Source: Setaria digitata (Eukaryota; Nematoda; Chromadorea; Rhabditida; Setariidae). Taken from it: 64,000 nt of DNA. The notes under the pieces are model-generated. The model worked only from the letters and a program-made list of their open reading frames with translations. It ran no database searches and was not told the DNA's origin. Position numbers and translations under genes: made by a program. Where the stretch lies: the NCBI GenBank assembly GCA_003640385.1, contig RCAB01000171.1, forward strand, positions 1-64,000, given 5' to 3'. This document shows positions 1 through 15,834 of the stretch, piece by piece; the first letter of the stretch is position 1; the number at the start of each line of letters is the position of its first letter.

Positions 1-1220
1 ATTATATTATATTTATTTTAATTATTTTATTATATTTTTATAAGCTGTTACAGTTTCATTAGCATTCAATGGCTTTCCAATTCCCTCTTCTTTCTTGTTC
101 TTCTTCTGAAATGTAACTTATTTTTATTTCAGATGTTTGAGGTGTAATTCCTTCGTAACGTATGTGAATTCTGATTTTTCGTCCAGAATTTTCATATATG
201 CATATGAATTCCAATTCTTCCATTTAGCATTATTTTGCGTATATGGATTCAGATTCTTTCATTCATTTTCTTCCATTCAGATTCCCTCTCGTATGCCTGT
301 AAATTTCGTTTAGATTCTTTCATGTATGCAAGTGAATTTTGATTCGTCTGTTCAGATTCATTCACATATGGATTCATATTCAGATTGCTTCACATGCTTT
401 ATTTCACGCGTCGTACGTGCTTTAAATTCACGTTTTGTTTTGCTGGCGAGCATTTTTGTCCACAATTGTTGTAGTGTTTTTATGCGACATAATTTTGATG
501 CAAGCGCGTCATTTTGATTGCATTAAGTGATCATTTCAATGGCGCATAAATATTGCTATTTTGTGGCATCGGTATTTTTTTATTTTTTCTTCCTTTAGGT
601 GGAGACAAAAAAGGGGAAAGCAGTCGATTTCGTTTTTTGATTTTATTATTCAATTGCCCAAAATATTCAATTCCATTCCCAAAATTGCCCCTTTTTGGCT
701 TAAATAGCTAGCTCGGCACCGTATAAACCATAGATATGATTTTTTAGGTCCTTATATGATAATCAAGGAAAAAAAAACTATATTATTACATAAAATGTAC
801 ATTTTTATGTTTCTCTTATTACATACATTTATATATTTTGATTCTTTTATTTTATCTTTTTTTTCCTTTTTATATTTTAACCTAAAAGTTCCAAATTCTT
901 TCTTTGCATTGCTTCCTTATTCTTCTTTTTCTTATATACTTATTACTTTTAAAGGAAGTTTTGATAAAAATTATCCATCCGTTATCCTTAAGCTTTCATT
1001 TTTTACTTTGCAAATAATTTGCTTTTATTTAAAAGCTATCTATCTAACCATCCATCTATTTGTCTCTTTCATGGGAAAATATAGAAAATATATTCATTCA
1101 GTGGCAGCACGATAAATGCATTTTCATTTTGCCTTCGTTTTTTTTTTTTTGTTTTTTGTTTAATTTTTTAAAAATTATTCAGGAGATATATCAAAGAATT
1201 TGTAAATACATAAAAAGGAG

Positions 1221-1268
1221 AAATATGCATATGTGTGGTGGATTAAATATGCATATGTATGGTGGATT
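1221..1268. repeat. 24-bp tandem duplication, two copies
   Basis: Two adjacent 24-bp units, 1221-1244 and 1245-1268, differ at one base (GTGTGG versus GTATGG). Each contains ATGCATATG followed by GGTGGATT. No function is assigned. Confidence 0.8.
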
Positions 1269-3949
1269 ATAGTTTAATTTAATTAATGCACAGCTAATTT
1301 TATAACAGATAAAAGAACTAATCACATTGTCTAAAATAAAAAAAAAAAAGATTTTTAATTAATTCCTTAATGTCAATAAACATTTTCTGGAGAGGTTAAG
1401 CTTGTTCGAATACTTCGAAATATTTTATTCGAAACAAAAAATAAAAATTTTACGAAAAGATTTTAATATATTAATTAATGAAATGGTTTAAAGTAAAGCA
1501 CCAATTGATTACGTCTCTCAAACATTATTGTCTTTTTTTTCCTTGTTAAGCATCAATTTCACAAAAATAAGCGAAAATATTCCATACGGGAATAATTTAA
1601 TTAGTCAGCAGAACTTGATAATATGATCAAGAAAAGTAATAACAACATACTCATTTCGCTTCTTACAGAATAAACAATTTTTGTTGATATATTAAAAAGC
1701 AAAAAAAAAAGAAATACATTTAATTAAATTAATTCAGATTAACGAAACAAAAATTAAATCAAAATCTATATCGATGATGTGTTGTTATTTAATTCTCCTA
1801 CTCATTTATATTTATATTAAAATATCTTAAAAATTATTTGTAAAATTACTTTTTTATTTTTGAAATATAAACAGAAATTTTCGCTTTTTTTTTCTTTTTA
1901 AATGAAAAATTAGCTATGGAGCAGTATAAAATGATAAGTTATATTGTATTTGACAAATTATTTACTGAAAGTGAAATCTAATTAAGGTCATGTTGCAATG
2001 CATAGGATGACAGCTGAAAATATTTGCTAAAAAAAAAAGCTTAAAGCTTTGGCATTTTATAAGTGTACCTCTTTTCCTCTCTCTCCCTCTCTCTTTCTCT
2101 CTCTTCTCCCTCTCTCTCTCTCTCTCTCTCCGTCTGCCTGTAGCAGTCTTTGTCTTTTCTTTTTTTTTTTTTTTATATATAAAGAAATTTTGTTAAGCTT
2201 TTTTTTTCTTTTTTTTTTTGTTATTCAATTCTTTCAAAAGAAATTCAAATTCGAATACGACAATACAAGTGAAAAGAATGAATAAAGAGAGGAGGAAAGA
2301 GAAGAAAGAAAGGAAGTAATTTTATTTTATTTTTTTATATATATATTTTTTTTAAACTACTAATCAATCCAATTAACACAGCAGTTTTGCCCCGTAACTA
2401 TGTTAATATTTTTCCATTTATTTGCAATCCTTTCCACTTGGCTTATTTTATTGAACAATGTTATGTTTAAAAAAAAAAAAAAAAAAAAAAGGAATGAAAA
2501 GAAGAAAAATGAATTTTTTATTTCAAGAAGAAATTTCTTTTTTTTTTTTTTCAAGCAAATACCATTTTAAATAGCTTTAAATTGATAGGAATAGTAATGT
2601 TCCTTTTTTATTTTTTTTCCTTCATTTTCTGTTTAATCAGATAAAAAATATTGTAAAATTTTCACAGGAAATTGATGATAAATGAAATTTCGCAAAACAT
2701 TTTGAATAATTGTGTAAATAATTATAAACTGATAATAATTATCAATATATGTTCAGCTATGCCATTATATTTCATAATCAGAAAGGAACTATTTTTTCCA
2801 ATGGATTTTTTTCTTTTTTTGAATTTTTAAATGTTTAAAAGTTTAAAATAATCAAAAAAAAAAGCACTTCAGCATGATCCATTTTTTGACGCTTACTCAG
2901 ATTCACGCTAAATTGCAAAATTCAGGCTTTCTCGCGTAACGTTTATGAATTCCGCTATTCTCATTCGGATTTTTCACGTTCGTATTTTATATTCATGAAT
3001 CTTCCATGTTTATCATTCTTTGATATACGATAAATATTATGGACTTTTTTTTTTTTTTTTTTTTTTCACTGCTTAATAATAATTATATCCAGACATTTAT
3101 TTATTATTCAAAAATTGAAATTTTTAGAAGATTTATTAGTTAAGACGAAATTTTTATTAAAATTGATTAATTTATAATTTAAATCTATGAATGTGAATAA
3201 ATGAATAATTTGATTATTCTGATAATCACTCACATTGCTTATTACTTTTTTAACACTCATCTCTTTTTTTCTCCCTCATCTTTCACATTTTTTCTTGTAG
3301 AGAGAAATAAATAAATAAATAATAAATTGAAATATATTTGAAAAGCATCCATAAATTTATTATTGATTTGGAAATATGAGAACTATGTAATTTTCCTATT
3401 TTCTCCATTTACATAAGCTAATAAATATCCTCGTTCCCTTTTTTTTTTTTTTTTTTTTTTCTCTTAAATTGCTAAAAAATAATTCTTGGAATGTTTTGCC
3501 GATATAATTCCAAACCAACTGAAACAAAAAATATTATAATTATTTATTTGTTTAGTCCACTGAAAATAATAAGGAAAAAGTATATATAATACAATATATT
3601 TACCAAACTGAAATAATATTTCCATAATTACTCGTTACTTATTAGTTTCGTTTTTAGAAAAAAACGATAGATCATTAAATTCTTTAATGCCTTTTATTTC
3701 ACTTCAGTTATCGATCTAATTTTTGTCCGATAATTTTATATCTTCTCTTTTTTTTTTTTTTATTTGCTTTTAGCTTTTTAATCCAATAAAGAGTTCCTTT
3801 AGCAGTGTTCTAAATATAGCAATCTACGTATAATTTTTCAAATCTAATTAAACATATTAATTTGAAATTAAATAGAAAACATCTCTCTATTTTTGTTATT
3901 TTGCCATTCTCGAGCAATATGCAATCTCTGCAATTATCGAAAATCAACA

Positions 3950-4140
3950 ATAATAGTAATACTATTACTAATTATTGTCATTATTATTATTATTGTTATT
4001 ATTATTATTAATATTACTTTAGTTATTATTATTACNGTAATACTATTACTAATTATTGTCATTATTATTATTACTATTATTATTATTGTTATTATTATTA
4101 TTAATATTACTTTAGTTATTATTATTACTATTATTTTGTT
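3950..4140. repeat. ATT-rich microsatellite, duplicated around an N
   Basis: A compound array of ATT, GTT and ACT triplets. The part left of the N at 4036 is repeated right of it with small length differences, so part of the apparent array is likely an unmerged contig overlap. Confidence 0.7.
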
Positions 4141-4552
4141 TTTATTATTTTGATAATCAGTTATTTATAAGTGTAATAATTACTGATAGCTACAGATAAA
4201 TGTTGATATCATGTAATTAATGGCGGCTTTTGTTATTAATCAAGCAAAATCCGCCATCTCTCGGAATATTTTTTAGTTTTTAGTTGAGGAATTTTCAATT
4301 ACAAAAATTAGGTGCCAACTCCTGCTATAGTTTCTCTTCTTGAGCATCTTGCTGTAATTATCAATATTTGTTGCCATAAATATCATTGACTACATTATAG
4401 TGTTAATAATTAATTAATCATTAATTAAAAGAAGAATTTCTTTTCAAAAATCACTAAAAAATACTATTTCGCTTTTTTTTTATAATATGAATCATCTGTA
4501 GTAATAATGGTCGTGAGAATACTTCGGGACTTAATTACTAGTTTTTTTTTTG

Positions 4553-4913
4553 AAGTAGAAATGAGTGCAATTCATTTTGGGAGAAATTTGAACTCTCTTA
4601 AAGGTAATAATTGTGTCTGATGAAACTATCGAGCAGAAATATCTTGATGAGTTATAAAAAATTAATTTTAATTAACTTTTATGTTGCTAAACTACTATTT
4701 CTAATAATGGTCAAAAGTTTTCAATTATAAGTNGAAGTAGAAATGAGTGCAATTCATTTTGGGAGAAATTTGAACTGTCTTAAAGGTAATAATTGTGTCT
4801 GATAAAACTATCGAGCAGAAATATCTTGATGAGTTATAAAAAATTAATTTTAATTAACTTTTATGTTGCTAAACTACTATTTCTAATAATGGTCAAAAGT
4901 TTTCAATTATAAG
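4553..4913. repeat. 180-bp direct duplication flanking a single N
   Basis: Bases 4553-4732 and 4734-4913 are nearly identical (for example GTCTGATGAAACT versus GTCTGATAAAACT) and are separated only by the N at 4733. The exact abutment on an N indicates an assembly join of two overlapping contig ends rather than a biological tandem duplication. Confidence 0.85.
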
Positions 4914-7236
4914 TGAGATGCCACAATGCTACATTACAAGCTGTTTAAGTATTTCAAAAATTTGCAAAGGAAATTTGTTATACATAGATGATGATATCAT
5001 CGGGATAGAAACATAAATTTAAGGCTTTCTTGGGCCTAAATTCCTTATTTTATAATTTATTTCTCACTTGCTGAAAAAAGGAAAGGAAAGCTTTCTTAAA
5101 TATCAACAATGTATTATTTTATAAAGTATTAAAATTTTGTTGATTCAAAAGAGCGAATTAACAGAATTTTAAACTAACAGAAATTAATAGATTGAAATTC
5201 TCATCAACTAATTTTTTTTCTTCTCTGGGATTATTAATTCAATAATTTTAAAAATTTTCATTTATAAATTGTATAGCATTTTGGAGGATTTTTAATAACG
5301 AATTTATTAATAATATAGCCTTTCGTTGCCTTACTGCCAATCAGTTTTTATATAATTGAATAATTGAATAATCAAATCTTACTATTGCTGTCATCACTGC
5401 ATTACCATTGATGTCGCTAAATATACTAATGTAATTAGCATAAGTAATAATCTTCAATAATTGCAAATCATTATAAACACTAACATCTAATTTGTATGCT
5501 CATTGTTTTCCTTTTTAGTACAAAAAAATAAATAAATAAATAAATGCAGAAGAAAAATGGTAATGGTAGTTAGAAATAATAATAATAGGTAATATTTTCA
5601 AATCATAATTTTCGAATATTTTTTAATCATAGAATTTCTAAATAAAATTTTTTTCTCTTTGATTTGGTTGCGTTTTTTTTTTTTTCATAACTTTTCACTA
5701 TTTCATCAATGATAAAAATTTCTCCATTTCGTTTTTTTTTTCTTTTTTTTTTTACCAACCAAACGTTCATCATCCATTATAAAATTATAATGCTAATGAA
5801 TAGTTTTTGTTTGCCTTTTTTTTTTTTTTTTTCTAAATGCTAAATTGTGCTTTTAAATTCAATTATATCTCATTTTCAATTTTATAAATGATGCGATAGG
5901 AATTAAATCAATTTTTCTTTCCATACCGTATCCATCAATTAGCGGATATGAAATGAATGTGACAGGTTGGTAGAAATAACATTTGTAGTTCACGGATACA
6001 GTACCTCTCTGTAACATTTTGTTATATAACAGAAATAGATAATACAGTACTGGTAATCATGTATGGCTTGTTAAATTTCTTTTCAAATAATTATTAAAGT
6101 AAAATTTAAATTGACAAAAAAGCGAGTCAAAGTAAGGAATGAATGAATTTATGCATTTTTCTGCACGTTTTTCTTTTTTTTTTTTTTTAAGCAAGGCTTT
6201 TCCATAACATATATTCATATTATTAGACTTAAAATCTTTTCCATAAATTGCTGTCTTAGTTTTTTTCATCAATAATTTGTATTAATTATAAATGGGATTT
6301 TATTTCCCATAATATTTAATTAGAAATTTATGCTTTCTCATTTTTCGCTGCAAAAAAATCAAATTATTAGTTGAATTATAAATGATATATTGAAGTATCG
6401 TTTTTTAATGGCTTTCATCGTAATTAAATTTATAAATCAATAACGCCATAAAAGCGTTATTTTTATATAAGCAATTAATGATCATTTTCAAAAATTTTCA
6501 TTAACCAACGAGATTACTTTAATTATTGCTCCTAAATTTTCGCGTTTTTATTGGAAAAAAATTTTTTTTTTTTTTGAACATTTAAATTATAGAGTGGTTG
6601 CTGAGACGTTTCGAATATTTATTGGAGAAAAATCAGAATTTAATAACCACTTGATGATTTGTTTACCCATATATAATAGGTATATAATTTGAATTGTCTA
6701 CCTCTGGCAAATGCTTGTAAAAGTCCATTGCAATCACTCTTTAATTACGACTTTTGTTACTTTATTATGGTTGTAAATAATAATTTGTTTTAATATTAAT
6801 AGGTAAATAAATAGCCTAATGCAATGCTTTCTGACATAATAAGTTTTTATCTTTTTCTTTCTGGGGATTTCTGGTGGTTTTTTTCTTCTTCTTTCTTTCC
6901 TTTGAGTTTTTGCTTTTCTTGAATTCACAACTTCAACTCGCTTGTAGCAATATTCGAATTTAAATTTTTTCATGGAAATACTTTAGCCAAAGGAAAACGT
7001 GCATTTGGGTAATCTATGATTTTAATTAGTTTAATATATGTAAATTTTGCAATTTTCCATTAATTTCTTTTATGCTAACCTAATTAGACATAATCGATTG
7101 AGTCTATTCGTTCCTTGCATATATCAATTTACATCTCCTCACAGTTATTCCGTTTATTTTGCATTTCCTGCATACATATACATATATATAATTTATCAAA
7201 TAAATTATGTATCATATAATTTCTTTGGTAAATTTT

Positions 7237-7259
7237 TATATATATATATATATAAATTT

Positions 7260-7300
<41 letters not shown>
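7237..7300. repeat. (TA)n microsatellite
   Basis: Two blocks of alternating T and A, about 7237-7254 and 7262-7300, separated by AAATTTCA. Confidence 0.9.
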
Positions 7301-7303
<3 letters not shown>

Positions 7304-8417
7304 TATCTGAGCATCTAATACTGGGTTTATTAATGTATGATTTTATACAGTAAGAGTAAGGAATAAATAAGCTTAAGTAATTTACTTAATAATAAATTAA
7401 TCATTATAAATTAAATATTAAATTATTATAAATTAATAATTGATATTTTCACAGAAAAATAATTTCCTTAATAAATTTCATAAACGACATGTATATGAAT
7501 ATAAATATAACTATAAATATGAATATGAATATACATTTGCTAAAATCTAATAATCTGTAAATCATGAGAAGATCGAATAATTAATTTGCTTCATTTTTCA
7601 TTATCCTGCAGAATAATTAGTTTTTGCAGTGTTTTTCAAAAAAAAAAAAAAATCCAAAAATTTTCGCAGCATGTTATGTCTAACCATTACGTTTTAACAA
7701 TTAATTATATAAATATATAAAAAATTTTGTATAAACACATAAAAGGCCGAAATCGAAATCAGAAAATTAAACGAAACTTTTCATTTTCGTTTTTTTTTTT
7801 TTTTTTTTTGATTGGAGTAATTATTTTAAATATCCTTTAAATTATGGTTTTAAAAATTTTGCGAAAAAAATTTATTTAAAAAAATTTTTGAAAATTTTTT
7901 TTTTTAACTACTTTTGAAATTTTAAGGATAATTGAAAAAAAAAAAGAATGAATTTTTGAATGAAAAAATTTTTTGGGAAACAAAATTTTTTTTTTTTTTT
8001 TGTTTGTTTTAACATTTCTCTTTCGCTTCATAATTTTACATTGCACAGTTAGCATAAAGTAAATAAAAATTATCATAATACTTTTTCAACCTCTTTTAAA
8101 TGCCACGAAAGATAATTAGCAAATAGATACATTTTAGGATGATGAAGAGAAAATGGCTTTACTTTCATACTAACTTACTTAGTTATGAATGAGAATGTTT
8201 AAATGGCCAATTACCAGCTGGTACATACACATCCATTAATTGCATCTTTTCCTTCTCGAGTCGCCTTTTTTCATTCCTTTTCCTCTTTTTTTTTTTTCCA
8301 TTTACCGCATTTTACTTCTCAATTTATTCGATCATTTGGTTCCATGTAAATGAATAAATGCCTTTAAATATTTAGTTTCATTTTTTCCTCCTAACTTCTC
8401 TCTCGCTCCTTTTCTCG

Positions 8418-8768
<351 letters not shown>

Positions 8769-9179
8769 TTTCTTCTCTACAAATATAAATTTTAATTTCC
8801 ATTTCGGATGTGCGGCTAATAAGAATTGCTCAATTGAAATATGTTTAATTTTCATTCACCTGTACAGTATGATCAAAAGTTACTATTTCAGTTATTAAAT
8901 TTGATTAATTATCTAAAACGATGATTGATTAAATGTTTCTATTATTTTCGAAACTTTCATGATCAATAATTTCTGCCTCGAAACTTTCATGATTAATAAT
9001 TTATTTTATAAAATTTAACAAAAGCAAACACATAATTAATTATACTTTTAGCTCTAGATAATCTTTTTGCTTTAAAGTCTTATGTGAAATTTCAATTTTG
9101 AAATATAGCATGAAGGCTTCTTTTGTTTTTCTCATTTAAAAGTATATAATAATCCGAAAGTTAAAAAGTATAAAAAATA

Positions 9180-9236
9180 TGTCATTATCACTGGCAAAGA
9201 ATAATCCGAAAATTATTTTTTCCAATGATAATGACA
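9180..9236. repeat. inverted repeat (hairpin) in non-coding DNA
   Basis: Perfect 11-bp arms TGTCATTATCA (9180-9190) and TGATAATGACA (9226-9236). The pairing extends to 15 bp with one mismatch. The 27-35 nt between the arms are AT-rich. Confidence 0.8.
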
Positions 9237-12039
9237 AAATTCTGATTAAAGAAGAAAGGAATTACTTTATAATAATTAAATATGAGCAATTAAAACGTTT
9301 ACCAAAACATCTGAGTGTATAAAACATTTATTAGTTTACGATGTAAGTGCCAATAATGAGGATGATATTTAGACAATCGACGATAAAAATAATTCAGCAA
9401 CGTAACAATAGGAATTATATTAGGAATAAAAATAATAATAGTAATTTAGAGGAAATAAAAGTGATAATAGTAATGATTGTCATTGATATAATTACAATAA
9501 TAATTCGTGATAACAATATCGGATGTTATCATTAATTAAAATAATAATAATAAGTATTTATTATTTTTGAAAGATTATATGATTTCTTCTTGTTGCACCA
9601 GAAAACACTACTGAAATGGATGAAAGCTGTATGTGAAAGCACTTAATTTCAATCCTAAAATAGAGGAGAAGAGGAAAGATGGCGGAGCGCTAAGGACGCC
9701 GGATGGCGGAAAAGGAATGAAAATGATGGCGGAAAGAAGAGGGCGACGAAGGGGAAGGATAATAATAGAGGAAGAAAGGAAAAAGTATGGATTTTAATTT
9801 TTTTAATGTGAAAAGATAAAGTCTAGCATTTTAATCACAATCTTTAGAATTTTTTGATTAAATTGAGCTCATCGTACTATGTCGAGCTTAATTGCATGAA
9901 TTTCTTGCATTTCGATTTTTTTTTTTTAATGAACAGTTTATTTTTACAAATTACTTCTGTGCATCGATTATTTTTCATTTTTTCATTTGTTTATTTCTGC
10001 ATATATTTATTGCAATTTAACTACTTAATGTTATTAATTTCATTTCTTCTATTTTAAATATTGTCAAGAGTTTTTTCTTTTTTTTTGCATCTATTTTATT
10101 TTTAATGCAACACTTAAAAAAATGTTTCCTCCCTTTCTGTCTCTCTTCTGCCTTTTTTTTTTTTTTAGGTTAAATTGGAAGAAAATGAAAAATGAAATAG
10201 TGGACTAAGTTAGAAGCATATAATACTTACTGATTAATTATGCTTGTTCTAATTTTTTTTTTCCCCTTTCTTTAACTGGGAGTTATAAGGATGATTGAGA
10301 AGTGATCCGAATGACAAGACACGGGACAGTTATCCGGAGCAAAACGGGAATGAAGGAAGAATTGGCGTACTAAATTAAATCAGTCAAAAATTTAAATGAA
10401 AGCAAACCGACCACTTTGATAAGCAGTCTTTGGCCACATTAACTTACTTGCTCATTATATACATTAAGTCTTTTGTTTCAAAATTTTTTATCATGATAAA
10501 TTGTTAGATTTCTTTAAGTAATCATTTATGGTTGGAATTAATTCTTCCTCCTTCTTTTTGTTTTTTTTTTTTTTTTTTCTTTAAATTATTGCAGAAAGTA
10601 ATTCGAATGTTATATCAGTAGCTATTTGAGAGGACATTAAGTTATTTAATTACTTATTACATTTTCAATTATTGACAGTGTGTTTTATTTTACAGACTAA
10701 TAAACGTTTGACGTTTTTATTTTTAAATTTCTTGTTTTAAGTCTGGTAGTGTCACGTTTACTGATACTGCCTGAAAATATAAATTAGATTTTGAAATCGA
10801 TTGCAGCATACAAGCAACAATCGTGCTAAATGTGGAAAATTAAATTTGGTAAGTTAGCAATACAATTAAAGTTAACCGTTAGTTTTTTTGTACATTTCTT
10901 TCTTTTTTCGGTTTTGTTTTTTTAGCAATGTTTCTTTTAACTAATTTTTTTCCTTTTTTTTTTTTCTAGTAATTGTTAATAATTTTAGATCTGTGATATG
11001 GATTATTCAATATGGCAAAGTAAATTTGATAATTCAAAAATTTTCAAACTGAGAGAAAATTAAATGTAGCGAAGAAACGAAATGAATTTTGGAAAATATG
11101 ATTGCCTGTCTATTATAGCATTTGAATTGAACTCATTTAATAACTTCATAAAATTATCAAATTTATAAATATTTAATAATAACTGCAATTATTGCCTTAT
11201 TATGGTTTTAGTTGTCGTAATCAAATACCGCATAATTAAACGTTATTATGACTACAATAGTTCTGATAATTCTAATTGCTATGAGTTGTATCAGTAATAT
11301 CGATGATTAGCAATGATTCTAAGGATGATAGAAGCAATTTGAAATTATATAAATTATAACTGAAGGAACATGTTGATCGTATGATGGTAAAATTAATAAG
11401 AAGATTTTATTGATATTATCATGAATCTGCGATATTTGATTACAATAATTACACTAATATTGACAGCTATGATAATTCTAGCTAGAATAATTTAATTATA
11501 AATAGTTTTAGCAGTAGCATTTGATTGAAAAGACAGACGATAATTAAGAGAAAGAAACGGGAGGCAATGAAAATCGGGCAAATTTTAACCATTCATACAT
11601 CTGATGCTATAAACACAAAATGTATTAAATTTTGAAATTGAATTATATTTAAGAAATTTAAATAAAAAACATTTTCATATATTAGTTGCTTTTTAACTCA
11701 ACTTCACCGGCACTGCAGTATTGCAAATTTCATTATTTATCTTGCTAAAATAAATAGTTATTGAAATAACAATCCGTTTGCAATCATTAATTCATTCATT
11801 TAATGAAAATATTCGACGAAAAGGAGCATCTTCGGCACGCAATAACGCCATCTATTTACAAATTTTATTAAATTTATTACTTTCAACCTGGCTCTTTTCG
11901 ATTTGCCTAATTGCCACTTTGGCTCTATATTGACTCCCTTTTCATGCTACTGCTTTGATTCGCTTAATAGCAATTACTATTTCTCGATTGCTTGTCACTA
12001 TTTAGTTTAGTATTTCAGTTCACTTTAAGTATTCAGTTC

Positions 12040-12240
12040 GTTTTATTATTATTATTAATGATAATATTTTTATTGTTATCTTCATTATCATTATTTTCAT
12101 TATTATTATTTTTGTTATTATTACTTTTTGTATCATTGTTTTTATTATTATTATTTTTTCACTATTATTTTTATTATTATTACTTTCATTATTATTATTA
12201 TTATTTTTGCTATTACTATTACTTTTATTATTATTAATTA
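12040..12240. repeat. degenerate ATT trinucleotide array
   Basis: A long run of TTA/ATT triplets with occasional interruptions. It produces hydrophobic or Asn-rich spurious open frames on both strands. Confidence 0.85.
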
Positions 12241-12455
12241 TTGGTCGTGAACTACTAACAATTAGTTTATCTTCATCATGTGACACCAACAATCTTAAAC
12301 ATGATTTCTATTACAGTTGAAGAATTTCGATAAATTGAACTAATCTTTGAATCATTAATATATTTTCAATACTAGCAGTTAATAAAACAGCAGCGATTTT
12401 TTTCCACAATTATTAAAAGAAGAACTAACAAAGATTTAAGCATAAGTGGAAAAAT

Positions 12456-15723
<3,268 letters not shown>

Positions 15724-15834
15724 ATTAAGTATCAAATTTGAAAACGTCGAGCATCATTGAAACCTATCGCTGTATTTATTATTTTAAAAACGAAATTTCA
15801 AAAATTTCGTCAAAAATTTTTGGCAAAAAATTGA

